51,480 nt of DNA from CAZQXD01 sp964597315 (GTDB taxonomy: Bacteria; Pseudomonadota; Gammaproteobacteria; Competibacterales; Competibacteraceae), in the NCBI GenBank assembly GCA_964597315.1, contig CAZQXD010000029.1, forward strand, positions 1-51,480, in the 5' to 3' direction. Below, in pieces: positions 41,360 to 49,767 of this stretch (the stretch's first letter is position 1; every line of letters starts with the position of its first letter). The notes beneath the pieces are model-generated. The model saw only the letters and a list, made by a program, of their open reading frames with translations, did not search any database and was not told the origin of the DNA. The position numbers and the translations under genes were made by a program.

Positions 41360-42145
41360 TTATCGGCGCTTCGGTCCTGGGGATTTTTGAGCCTCGATTC
41401 CGCGTTCCCGCGTCGTGTCCGCCGCTGACAGCGCCTTCTTCCGGCCTTCGATGGCCTTCCACAGGTCATCGGCGCGGACCGGCTCCGCGGCGGAGATTGC
41501 GGGCTTGTCACGATCCGCCACCACAATTTCCTGTCCCTTCATCTTGCGAAGACTGGCCTGCTGCTCGGGTAGCCGGAACGTGGCGTAGCGCATCTCCGCG
41601 AGTTTCGCCTCATTGGCCGTCACGTCCCGGGAGAGTTCGTAATCTTTTCGAAGGGAACCTGAGAGCTTGGCTTTTTGCAGCGTGCTGACTTCTTTGGCAA
41701 TGCCATGCCCCCCCGCGTGTACCGATCCGGTGGCGTGGTGATTAAAGCGCCTGTGAACGAAACGATCCTTCTCTATCGAACCCGCCGACCGGTTCGCGCC
41801 ACGCTCCACCGCAGCGAGGAGAACGTATCTTTGACCTAGCTTGGCTTCCATGGTCCGGGATGCAACGTGATCCACATCCCGCCCCTCCGACGAAGCCTTG
41901 TGGCCATTGATCCGTTCAGCCAGATCGCGATAATCCTTAAAATCGTTACTGACATAGACCGATAACTTGCCGTTCCTGTCTTCATGTAAAAATGCGTCGT
42001 TCTTTTTCACCCCTTCTATTTCGTAAATCCGACCTCCGTCAGCGTAAACTGCCGTTTCAGGTTTATCGAATGCCCCGAAGCGCGGTAAGTCTTGGCCCTT
42101 TGCGGCGGCAGGCGGTGTCGGTGACTCTTTAGTCGTGTCGGACAT
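41360..42145 (-). CDS. Uncharacterised protein with an HNH-like motif
   Basis: This 261-residue soluble protein has a perfect AGGAGG site before its ATG. The central part reads GRDVDHVASRTMEAKLGQRY, then V-L-L-x-x-V, and R-G-A-N-R-S-A-G-S-I-E-K-D. A D-H followed some 25 residues later by an Asn is the spacing of HNH (beta-beta-alpha metal) nucleases. The second half is basic and helical (KGQEIVVADRDKPAISAA). It is the gene after the small membrane protein of the TraD-like operon. It may be a DNase effector or a DNA-processing partner, but similarity is weak and no catalytic pair is certain. Confidence 0.5.
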   Translation of the reverse strand: MSDTTKESPTPPAAAKGQDLPRFGAFDKPETAVYADGGRIYEIEGVKKNDAFLHEDRNGKLSVYVSNDFKDYRDLAERINGHKASSEGRDVDHVASRTMEAKLGQRYVLLAAVERGANRSAGSIEKDRFVHRRFNHHATGSVHAGGHGIAKEVSTLQKAKLSGSLRKDYELSRDVTANEAKLAEMRYATFRLPEQQASLRKMKGQEIVVADRDKPAISAAEPVRADDLWKAIEGRKKALSAADTTRERGIEAQKSPGPKRR

Positions 42146-42237
42146 AGTTGGCGCCTCCTAAAAACAACTCACATGCGAGCAGGTTCCGGCCCCCTGTTAA
42201 GTGGGCTTTCGCCCAAAACAAGTATCGGGGACAGCCA

Positions 42238-42369
42238 TCAGGGCGATGGGAACATCCACCAAAAGAAGCTTTGAAGGCTGTCGCTTGCTTCTTCTAACCC
42301 CGCTGTGCCGATCCTATAGGCTATGTACAACACGAACACGATCGCCACGATCTTGAGCAGCCGAAACAT
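42238..42369 (-). CDS. 43-residue single-span membrane protein
   Basis: The ATG at 42369 follows GGGGA at a good distance and lies 13 bases after the TraD-like stop. The product starts MFRLLKIVAIVFVLYIAYRI, one membrane helix, and ends in a polar and aromatic tail (SFFWWMFPSP). Size and placement fit a small accessory subunit of the membrane ATPase next to it. No family can be named. Confidence 0.6.
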   Translation of the reverse strand: MFRLLKIVAIVFVLYIAYRIGTAGLEEASDSLQSFFWWMFPSP

Positions 42370-42382
42370 TCATGGTTCCCCT

Positions 42383-44347
42383 TTAGAGCGGATGCACCGT
42401 CCACGTCTGCTTCTGGAAGTGGACCCGGGCGCGTGCCGCCAGATGCACCATGGCTTCCGCATAGGGTATCGCGTCCACTTGGGACGGAACGGCGAGGTCG
42501 GTGAACACATCGGCCCGGATACGTCGGCCATAGCTCGCATTGGACGACACGGACCCGGATTCGGGGCGGCGACGCAGGCCGTGGGTGACCGATTGCGAGG
42601 TACTCACCAGCGTCTCGATACGCTCGCCAAAAATTTTTGAAGCATATTCGTTCGTCTTGTCGTCGGTGTTTCTGAGGAATATTTTGGTCCCACAGTTGCC
42701 CAGCAGGTTAGTGACGACGTCCTCTTTGGGCGCCACTAGCGTTAGCGCCGGAAGATTCTGTGTCGCAATGATGTTGGCGTGATTGGACTGCCGGGTTCGC
42801 TCGAAAGCTTGATTGTCCCCCATACCGGCGGAACCGACCGTGAAAAACGCCTGGAATTCGTCGCACAAAAAGAAGCTCGGCCGGGTCTTATCGACTCGTT
42901 TTAGGACCTCCCGATAAAATTCGAGCTTCACAAACGTACAGACGATCCGCGCCATGGCCCGGCGATCGGCAATCGGCATATAGACGTAGAGAATGTGCCC
43001 ATTGTCCAGGATTTCGCCCATGGTCTTGGTCGAGCGTGATCCGAACAACTCATCGAAGGGCGCTTCCAGAAACGGCAGCAGCATGTTGGTGAGGAACGAT
43101 CGCGCCGAACTCTTGGTCTCGTTGGCGAGTTCGAACCACTCCCGCTCGGCGAACGTGCGCGCCCGCTCCAGCTCCGCCGCCCGCGCCGAATCGTTCGCCA
43201 CGTTGGCGTCGGCCCGGTCGATCACAAACTTCAGGAAGTCGTCCTGTGTGGCGCAGTCATAGATTTCCGTAAGATTCGGTGGGCCCTCGTCGGCCTTAGC
43301 TTCGCGCAAGAGGATGATGGCGTACTGAATGAACTTCTTGCAGTTGTCGATCCAGAACGTGTCTTCGCTGGATTTCCCGCTGTTCAGGGTCTCGATGACG
43401 CTCGCGAAACGGTCGGCCAGCTCGAAGGGCGAATCATCGGAATCGATGGGATTGAAGCGGGCCGACCTGTCTATGCGGTAGGGATCAATGACGATGAGGT
43501 CGCGCGACCGGCCATGTCGTCGGCAGGCAAGTTCGATCTTATCCCGGAAATCACCCTTGGGGTCGAGGATGAGACCCGCACACGGGGCGCCAGCAGCGGA
43601 CGAAGACCCCAGGAGACCGTCGAGGACTGCATTGAGGACACAAACGGTCTTGCCCGAGCCTGTCATACCGAAGATGACAGCGTTCTTGTAGAAGTCCGAG
43701 AAGTGCCAGTCGTAGCCACCGGCCCGGAATTGCAGGGGACCCAACACCTTGAGGGCCGCCGCAGCGCCCAACTCTTCATCCTGGGCGGCCTCTTTTTCGG
43801 ACTTGCCCTCAAGGCCGGCCAGAGCAAGCTGTTCGTGCAACTGCCGCCGGAGATGCACTATCTCGTTCAGCGCCCCGGCCTTGAAGATGGGGTAAAGCGG
43901 CACGGCGATCATGGTCAAAAGCCATGTCCCCCACAACACGAGCCGGGCTTCCTCCAATAGGGCGCCGACCTCCCAAAAAGACAGGACATAGAGGGCGCAC
44001 GCTCCGACCGAGGCCGTGGCCACCCAGCCCAGTCCGGCGGCGAACCGCGACATTCTGACGACGAGCTGTCCCACGGTATGGTTGATGGCCGGTCCCGCCT
44101 CGGAATACTTCCAGCGGTGATACTCCCGAAGGTACTTTCCCAGTGGCTCCGTTGCGCTCCACGTAACGGAGGCCAGGCACCCAAACCACAGCAGGGTGAG
44201 GACGAACCGTATAAAGTCCTCCTGGCGAAATAGCCCGGCAACCATCGGGATAATCACCACGAAGGCGGCCGACCCGAGCACATAAGCGTAAAGCTCGATC
44301 CGGGCGTCGCGCACGGAGCGTAGGGATATCTGGCCGACTACGCTCAT
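42383..44347 (-). CDS. TraD/VirD4-like coupling ATPase
   Basis: This 654-residue inner-membrane ATPase belongs to the type IV coupling protein class. About four membrane helices lie in residues 22-160. The motor domain follows with Walker A GMTGSGKT (227-234), ILDPKGDFRDK near 260, Walker B SFFLCDEFQAFF and the later ANIIATQNLPALT motif. Such proteins pump DNA or proteins through a secretion channel. Here no relaxase, VirB channel or pilus genes are present, and the N-terminal membrane part is longer than in VirD4. The ATG overlaps the upstream stop (ATGA). It is the fifth gene of the operon starting at 48966. Confidence 0.82.
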   Translation of the reverse strand: MSVVGQISLRSVRDARIELYAYVLGSAAFVVIIPMVAGLFRQEDFIRFVLTLLWFGCLASVTWSATEPLGKYLREYHRWKYSEAGPAINHTVGQLVVRMSRFAAGLGWVATASVGACALYVLSFWEVGALLEEARLVLWGTWLLTMIAVPLYPIFKAGALNEIVHLRRQLHEQLALAGLEGKSEKEAAQDEELGAAAALKVLGPLQFRAGGYDWHFSDFYKNAVIFGMTGSGKTVCVLNAVLDGLLGSSSAAGAPCAGLILDPKGDFRDKIELACRRHGRSRDLIVIDPYRIDRSARFNPIDSDDSPFELADRFASVIETLNSGKSSEDTFWIDNCKKFIQYAIILLREAKADEGPPNLTEIYDCATQDDFLKFVIDRADANVANDSARAAELERARTFAEREWFELANETKSSARSFLTNMLLPFLEAPFDELFGSRSTKTMGEILDNGHILYVYMPIADRRAMARIVCTFVKLEFYREVLKRVDKTRPSFFLCDEFQAFFTVGSAGMGDNQAFERTRQSNHANIIATQNLPALTLVAPKEDVVTNLLGNCGTKIFLRNTDDKTNEYASKIFGERIETLVSTSQSVTHGLRRRPESGSVSSNASYGRRIRADVFTDLAVPSQVDAIPYAEAMVHLAARARVHFQKQTWTVHPL

Positions 44348-46107
44348 TGCCCCGCATTCCCGGAGACTCTGGCGTCGAGATTCTGGGCAAGCTCGTCGGC
44401 AGACTCCTGAAGCGCGCCCCGTTCCGCAGCCTCCGCCGTCCGTCCAGCTTCACGTCCCTCGCCGTTCAGTTGGTAAAGCACGTTGCCGTTGAACGTCCAC
44501 CGAGCCACGCCACGGGCCCGGGCCACGCTTCCGCCCCAACTCTTGCCGCCGATCACCACGCTCGACGGCTCGACGCTAAGACCGGCCAATTCTAACTGGA
44601 TGGCCGCCGCTTCCAGGCTATCGACGATGCGGTAGCCGCGCGACACCATTTCTGATCGCAGCGCCTCGACCACATCGCGCGCCTGCGGCTGGTTCATCTG
44701 GGTGGAAACATAAATTGGCACCTCAGCTTTGTTCTCGGGTGTGAGCTTGCCAACTTCGTAGGCCCGGATGACTTGGTGCGCGTTCTCGATCCGCTCGTAG
44801 GCATCCTGCTTTTCGCCGTCGAGACGCGTCTGATCGAATGGGTTACGCACTGACCGGTAGGCCGTCTTCACCGCGTCGGCTAATTGCGGGCTGGCGTTCT
44901 GGCGCCACTGTTTTGCCGTCTCCACCATCCGGTCGATGCGTCGATTGCTCTCCGCGAGCATAGCGACGGCCAGATCCGCCTTGCGAAGGGCCTCCTGCTG
45001 TTCTGGGGTCGGCGTCGTAATGCTGCCGCTCGTCTTGACGATCGTCCGCAGGTTGCTCAGTTGCTCGAAGATCTTAGGATCGCTCGAATCAGGATCGAAC
45101 TGGCGCGCCACCTCGACCAAGCTTTCCATGGCGTGTTGGGAGGCGAGTGAACGGGCCTCCTCAATGCCAGCTCGCTCGTCCGGCGAGGCGCGAACCTCGT
45201 CGAACTCGCTCAGCCCGGCGGCGGCGTCGATCAGCGTCTGCCGTCCGGCAAGGTCTCCGGCCCTGGCCCGCCGTAGCGCGGACAGCACGTCCTCTATTCG
45301 GGATTGACTCGCGGCGACCTGCTGCTCGGCCTCGCGTCCGCGCTCGTAGACCACACGTTGTGCCGCCGTCATGCGGCTTTTGTCGGTACCGGTAATGGCC
45401 AACGACGCCCCGGCCAGCCGTTCCACGGCCTCGGGACTCAGGTTGGAAGCCGCTGTCCGCCCGGCGTTCATTAGGGCGTCGATCCGGCGATTGCTGGACT
45501 CGATCAGGGCCACCGCCTCGTCGCCTTCCCGGACAGCGGCGCGCAGCGTACGCGGCAGTTGTCGATTGAGGTCGAAGGGGGTAAGCGCCTTACGGGCATC
45601 GGCCAGCGCCACCGCCTTGTCGACGGACTTATCAGGTCCATAGGCCTCGGCCACGACCCGGAGATCCTCCAGGCGCGCATCACTGGCTACCACGTTGTCG
45701 CGGCACTGGGCGACATCCTGCAGGGCCTTATCCCTGTCGGGGTCGCCCGTCGACCACACATGGTCGCCCTTTTCAAGAATGTCTCCGGCCCGCGCCAGGG
45801 CGGCGCAGCGCGGACCGAGGGCCTGATTGCGGTTGGCGGCGGCCACCTCGGTCATGAACCGAACCCAGCGATTCTGGGAAGCCCCGGACTGAACCACTTG
45901 TGGGGTCGGCGTGGGCGGATTGATTTGTATCTGCTGTTTGCCCGATTTCACGGGTATGGGTTGGGGTTGGGGTTGGGGTTGGGGCGTGGACGCGTCTTTG
46001 AACGTCGAGACAACCGCCAACACCGTGACGATGCCTGCCGCGATTGTGGTATATCGCCACGGCGTTGATCGGCGCCAAAGCGACTGAGTGGTTTGCCCGA
46101 TCGACAC
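44344..46107 (-). CDS. Membrane-anchored periplasmic protein with five helical repeats
   Basis: This 587-residue protein has one N-terminal membrane helix (TIAAGIVTVLAVVSTF, residues 21-36), a PQ-rich linker (41-52) and a long helical body. Residues 144-449 form five consecutive units of about 57-67 residues. Several end in related segments: ESSNRRID, ASQSRIED and AESNRRID. The C-terminal domain (460-587) is alpha/beta (VPIYVSTQ, RARGVARWTF). It looks like the small periplasmic domains of flagellar or CsgG-type accessory proteins, a weak resemblance. Its stop overlaps the TraD-like start. The likely role is a periplasmic scaffold of the same machine. No family recognised. Confidence 0.6.
   Translation of the reverse strand: MSIGQTTQSLWRRSTPWRYTTIAAGIVTVLAVVSTFKDASTPQPQPQPQPIPVKSGKQQIQINPPTPTPQVVQSGASQNRWVRFMTEVAAANRNQALGPRCAALARAGDILEKGDHVWSTGDPDRDKALQDVAQCRDNVVASDARLEDLRVVAEAYGPDKSVDKAVALADARKALTPFDLNRQLPRTLRAAVREGDEAVALIESSNRRIDALMNAGRTAASNLSPEAVERLAGASLAITGTDKSRMTAAQRVVYERGREAEQQVAASQSRIEDVLSALRRARAGDLAGRQTLIDAAAGLSEFDEVRASPDERAGIEEARSLASQHAMESLVEVARQFDPDSSDPKIFEQLSNLRTIVKTSGSITTPTPEQQEALRKADLAVAMLAESNRRIDRMVETAKQWRQNASPQLADAVKTAYRSVRNPFDQTRLDGEKQDAYERIENAHQVIRAYEVGKLTPENKAEVPIYVSTQMNQPQARDVVEALRSEMVSRGYRIVDSLEAAAIQLELAGLSVEPSSVVIGGKSWGGSVARARGVARWTFNGNVLYQLNGEGREAGRTAEAAERGALQESADELAQNLDARVSGNAGQ
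45961..45984 (+). repeat. (TTGGGG)4 tandem hexamer
   Basis: Four perfect TTGGGG units, with a preceding GGG, encode the PQPQPQ linker of the repeat protein when read on the minus strand. Five G-runs on the plus strand could form a G-quadruplex. Copy number could change by slippage without breaking the frame. Confidence 0.95.
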
Positions 46108-46118
46108 CGTTCACATCC

Positions 46119-47036
46119 TCACAGGCTCTGGTCGTAGGCGACCGCATCATCCTCAATCAGCGTCATGAGGGCGTCGTTGTCCAGTTCTTCAAGATCATTG
46201 GGATGATCCCACGCCAGGCGCTCGGCCTGGATGGTCTGCAACTTCTCGAACATCTGCCTGACCTCCCGCGCATTGCCGAAATTCTCCTCGGCGCCCCGGG
46301 ACATTTCCCCGATCTGCTTTCTGAACATCTCCTTCGCCCCGTCGGTCATCAGCATGCGGTTCTTTTCCACAATCCGCAGAAATATCTCGAACAGTTCGTC
46401 GCCTTCGTATGAGGGGAATGTCACGGTGCGCGAAATGCGGGACTTCAAGCCTGGGTTGGCGTCCACGAAGCGTCGCATCTCGTTGGTGTAGCCGGCAAAA
46501 ATGCAGACCAGCCGATCACGCCTGTCCTCCATCTCCTTGAGGAGAATATCCACAGCCTCCTGGCCGTACTTGTCCGTCTGCCCCGTGGCGCCGCCACCCC
46601 CGGACAGGGTGTAGGCTTCATCGACGAACAAGACCCCGTCGAGCGCCTCCTTGACCTTGTCTTTGACCTGTTTCGCGGTATCGCCCATGTACTGGCCAAC
46701 CAGTCCTTCACGGTCTGTCTCGACAAGATGCCCCTTCTTCAGCAGGTTGATCTCGTAGAAGATGCGGCCCACGTATCGAGCCACGGTCGTCTTGCCCGTT
46801 CCGGGCGGCCCGGTGAAGACCATATGCCAGGAGGAGGCCGACACGGGAAGGTCACGCTCTCTTTTGATCGCGACGATACGGGCGAAGTCGATGATGCGAC
46901 CGAGTTCCTGCTTCACCGGCTCCATACCCACAAGCTGGTCGATCTCGTCGATGATCTGTTGCAGCCCTTGGCCGCGACGCGAGGTGATCCGCTCCCGCTG
47001 TGTGGTTCTCGGTCGCCGGTATTGCATCGTGGTCAT
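46119..47036 (-). CDS. CbbX/SpoVK-type AAA+ ATPase
   Basis: This 305-residue cytosolic AAA+ protein has a short helical lead, LVGMEPVKQELGRII (35-49) and Walker A GPPGTGKTT (76-84). The pore-loop GQYMGDT (114-120), Walker B GVLFVDEAYTL (134-144) and sensor/arginine residues in GLKSRISRTVTFP follow. This subfamily includes the Rubisco activase CbbX, SpoVK and the EccA proteins of type VII secretion. No Rubisco genes are near, so a remodelling role on the neighbouring membrane machine is more likely. All catalytic motifs are intact. It ends 11 bases before the repeat protein. Confidence 0.88.
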   Translation of the reverse strand: MTTMQYRRPRTTQRERITSRRGQGLQQIIDEIDQLVGMEPVKQELGRIIDFARIVAIKRERDLPVSASSWHMVFTGPPGTGKTTVARYVGRIFYEINLLKKGHLVETDREGLVGQYMGDTAKQVKDKVKEALDGVLFVDEAYTLSGGGGATGQTDKYGQEAVDILLKEMEDRRDRLVCIFAGYTNEMRRFVDANPGLKSRISRTVTFPSYEGDELFEIFLRIVEKNRMLMTDGAKEMFRKQIGEMSRGAEENFGNAREVRQMFEKLQTIQAERLAWDHPNDLEELDNDALMTLIEDDAVAYDQSL

Positions 47037-47105
47037 GTCCGCCTCTCCCCTTCCTTCAGTGACAGGATACGCGCCGTGGGTGGCGGCACGGCCAGTAATT
47101 GTCGG

Positions 47106-48236
47106 TCAACGCTCGTCCATCGCAGCCCGAACGTCATCGCGAATGATGGTGAACTCGCCGCGTCGGCCGGCTTCGGGGTCGCGTCGCCGGGCGGCCTCCA
47201 CCAGTCTGGAAGCGACCCGGATGGCGGCGTTGGCGTTATCGACGCCGTCGGCGCCGAACCGGTGGAGTTCTTCACGCAAGTAGCCCCGCACGGCTGTCCC
47301 GGCCTCCTCGTCCAGGGCCGCTCCTTCGTAGTCGAGCCTGGACCGCAGAATTTCGATGAGGGCGTCGTCGTCCAGCGCGTTAAACGGAATCGTCCGAACG
47401 GTCAGCTTGTCCAGCCAGCGAGCGTGTTCGGGATCGTTCTTCAGGCGACGCTCGCAGGCCGGCGATAGGGTGATCAGCACCAAAACCTCCTGATGCCGAT
47501 CAGCCAGCACCTCGTAGAGGCTCATACCGAAATCCACGCCGGGCTTGATCGGCGCTTGGTCGTCGTCGTCGAGAAGCCAATTGGCGTTCTCCAGCAGCAG
47601 CGCGCCTCCACGCGCGGCTTCCGCCCGTTCCGTGGCCAGGTCGGCCAGCGCCATGGCGCCGATGGCCCGCTTGGCGTCCCGTTCGGTCACCCGGACGACC
47701 TTGGCCGTCTTCAGGCTCCCGATGCCCGCGTAAATCTTGGCAACCGCCTCCGCGGCGTGGGACTTGCCGACCCCCTTGGGACCGGAGAAAAGCACCACCA
47801 GAGCCGGCGCCCGAGTGCCGAAACCCTTGTCGTCCTCGCCGACCGTCCCCGCGGCGATGTTCAGGAGCGAATCCTCGATCTCGGCAACGGCATCATCGAC
47901 ACCGACCAGCACGCCCAGCATCTGCTCACCTTCGGCCCGTAGGCCCAGGCGCTCCTCGTCGGTGAGTTCCCGCTCTCCCCGTGGCTGTGCGCCGCCGCGC
48001 TCGGCCTCGGCCGCTCGGCGATTGGTCAGGAACCGGAACAAACCGGAAATCACCGGAATTCGGGATATGACGTTGAGATAGCCGTGGTCGTAGAGCAGTG
48101 ATACGACCACGAGCAGCCACAGGACCACCGCCATCCAGATGAGAATGCCGCCGAACTTGCCGACGAGTCCGAACATCAGGACGCCCACGAGAATGATCCC
48201 GGCGATTCTCAGAGGGAGCGGTATCCGAGCCAACAT
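47106..48236 (-). CDS. Membrane-anchored AAA+ protein with altered Walker B
   Basis: This 376-residue protein has two N-terminal membrane helices (about 9-27 and 31-49) and a cytosolic AAA+ domain. Walker A is GPKGVGKS (152-159), but the Walker B position reads GALLLENANWLL. The usual Asp-Glu is therefore replaced by Glu-Asn. ATP may bind without efficient hydrolysis. A helical lid follows (RLVEAARRRDPEAGRR). AGGA is 8 bases before the ATG at 48236; an ATG at 48242 is also possible. It may form a mixed ring or regulatory partner with the intact CbbX-like protein. Confidence 0.72.
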   Translation of the reverse strand: MLARIPLPLRIAGIILVGVLMFGLVGKFGGILIWMAVVLWLLVVVSLLYDHGYLNVISRIPVISGLFRFLTNRRAAEAERGGAQPRGERELTDEERLGLRAEGEQMLGVLVGVDDAVAEIEDSLLNIAAGTVGEDDKGFGTRAPALVVLFSGPKGVGKSHAAEAVAKIYAGIGSLKTAKVVRVTERDAKRAIGAMALADLATERAEAARGGALLLENANWLLDDDDQAPIKPGVDFGMSLYEVLADRHQEVLVLITLSPACERRLKNDPEHARWLDKLTVRTIPFNALDDDALIEILRSRLDYEGAALDEEAGTAVRGYLREELHRFGADGVDNANAAIRVASRLVEAARRRDPEAGRRGEFTIIRDDVRAAMDER

Positions 48237-48264
48237 CGCCATTATCCTTGGACCATGAAAACCG

Positions 48265-48966
48265 TCAGTATACCGGGGTGACCGGCAGTTCGAGGGTGTC
48301 GCCGACACGCATGGTCGGCCAGGCAATCTGTGTCGCCCCTGATTTCAACTCGATGGTGATTCCGCCGCCGCCGTCGGTCACGCCGGTTACAAAGACTTTG
48401 CCATCGACCGGATAGGGGATGGCAAGGGTCGTCGGCGTATTTAGCGCCATCACTTCGACCGGAGCGACGCCTTTCGTTTCGAAGCGCAATACGTCGCCGT
48501 CTTCCGCATGGGTATCGCGAAGGGTCAGCCAGGCGAGCTGCACACGCCCCTGCTGGACGTCCTCGCGAATTTGCTCACGGGCCTGCGGCTCCGGGATGGA
48601 TTCGATGGCCCGGTCAACATCCTCGGGGGCCACCATTTCCAGTCCCATGCCGCCGGCCGCCTTGAACTGCTCGTAGGCCTGCCGCCGGGCTTGTGAGTCC
48701 GCATCGGTGTCGGAGACGGGACCATCTAGGGCGAAAAAGGCGCCAGCCGCCACGGCAACCGCCACCGCCGCCGCCCCGGCCAGTGTCCAGAGGGGCTTGC
48801 GAAGGCGGGCGCCGCCGCTCGGCTCCTCGCCGGGCGGGCGACCGCCGCCACCCGCTCCAGCGCCCCGGTCACCACCACCCGCCGTGGCCCGCGACGGACC
48901 CGCGCTCGGACGACCGCCCCCGCCAGACGCTCTGGTGTTCGAACGGCTGCGTTCACGCTCCGCCAT
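48265..48966 (-). CDS. Single-span membrane protein with glycine-rich cytosolic tail
   Basis: This 233-residue protein is placed at the ATG 48966 because AGGGGAAACC precedes it; an ATG 21 bases upstream lacks a ribosome site. Residues 1-55 are Gly/Arg/Pro-rich and disordered (SGGGGRPSAGPSRATAGGG). A membrane helix follows (about 62-80, AGAAAVAVAVAAGAFFALDG), then a periplasmic domain of about 150 residues ending in a beta-rich part (TIELKSGATQIAWPTMRVGD). The topology suits a bitopic connector. It is the first gene of the minus-strand operon. No family recognised. Confidence 0.62.
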   Translation of the reverse strand: MAERERSRSNTRASGGGGRPSAGPSRATAGGGDRGAGAGGGGRPPGEEPSGGARLRKPLWTLAGAAAVAVAVAAGAFFALDGPVSDTDADSQARRQAYEQFKAAGGMGLEMVAPEDVDRAIESIPEPQAREQIREDVQQGRVQLAWLTLRDTHAEDGDVLRFETKGVAPVEVMALNTPTTLAIPYPVDGKVFVTGVTDGGGGITIELKSGATQIAWPTMRVGDTLELPVTPVY

Positions 48967-49000
48967 GGTTTCCCCTAAATACGACATGATAAGTTAATTA

Positions 49001-49028
49001 ATTATGCTAATACCTATATCAGTTGCAA
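49001..49028 (-). promoter_or_regulatory. Candidate sigma-70 promoter of the ATPase operon
   Basis: On the minus strand TTGCAA, 16 bases, CATAAT lies 35-62 bases before the first ATG (48966), in the AT-rich divergent gap. The -10 matches five of six bases and the -35 four of six. Confidence 0.45.
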
Positions 49029-49136
49029 GCTGTTTCGCCAAGTGAATCACTAGAGAAATCGGCATCGGGACCGCGCCAGCCGACGCCACGCACACAATAC
49101 GGCAGCAACCCCATGGCAAAATCGGAGAAACGCACC

Positions 49137-49751
49137 ATGTTCGAACACCCCCTGCCCACTAGAGCGGCCCTTGCCATCGCCCTGACCCTGGTCTGGACGC
49201 CGCCGACCCTCGCCCAGATACAAATGCAAGGCGAGGGGGGAGGCTCGGGCGGTGATAGCGGCTTTCCGGGAGTCCAGTCCTCGCCCGCGGCGGTGTCGGT
49301 TGGCAACATCAAGTTTTCGCCGATGTTTGTCGCCGTGGATCGCAAGGCCAAAACGGTCTCCGTGGCGGCAAAGATCGAAAATACGAATAAGGGGGACTTG
49401 TACGTCGGCATCATCGGTCCGCCCCCCCAAGCGTTCGACAATGTCGGCGGTGTCTACACCCTGAAAAGCGTGTCTGGCCTCGGGTCCTGCAACCACCTGG
49501 ACAACCGATATATTGCCCGATGCATACAGAATCATAGAGGCTATATGCCGAACGAATTCTTTACCCGGATTCCACAGGGTAGCCAGGCCGTTGCCAACAT
49601 ACTTCTGGAGTCCAAGGGCGATATAAACGGCGGCATATTGATCTACTCCATGAGCCTGGCGGTTGCCGAAGGGTCGCTCAGCGACGACCAGTCCCGGGGC
49701 CTGTCCAACATTTCCATCAATCTCCCGCCTATCCAGATCCCACAGAAATAA
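49137..49751 (+). CDS. Exported protein of unknown function
   Basis: This 204-residue product has a signal peptide (RAALAIALTLVWTPPTLA) when started at ATG 49137, after GGAG. The frame's earlier ATGs lack ribosome sites. The mature part starts with a Gly/Ser-rich segment (GEGGGSGGDSG), then a beta-sandwich-like domain with VSVAAKIENTNKGDLYVGII. Two cysteines lie about 13 residues apart (GSCNHLDNRYIARC). The pattern is similar to the next protein, which also has a Gly-rich start, a central domain and a close cysteine pair, so the two may be distant paralogues. It is the first gene of the plus-strand unit divergent from the ATPase operon. Confidence 0.65.
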   Translation: MFEHPLPTRAALAIALTLVWTPPTLAQIQMQGEGGGSGGDSGFPGVQSSPAAVSVGNIKFSPMFVAVDRKAKTVSVAAKIENTNKGDLYVGIIGPPPQAFDNVGGVYTLKSVSGLGSCNHLDNRYIARCIQNHRGYMPNEFFTRIPQGSQAVANILLESKGDINGGILIYSMSLAVAEGSLSDDQSRGLSNISINLPPIQIPQK

Positions 49752-49767
49752 TCAGAGAGGATGCCAA

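Noticed and set aside
46119..47036. Rubisco activase CbbX
   Set aside because: The subfamily matches but no Rubisco or Calvin-cycle gene is in the window, and the operon context is a membrane ATPase cluster.
42238..48966. Conjugative type IV secretion system or integrative conjugative element
   Set aside because: Only a TraD-like ATPase is present. No relaxase, VirB/Tra channel, pilin, integrase or att repeat was seen.
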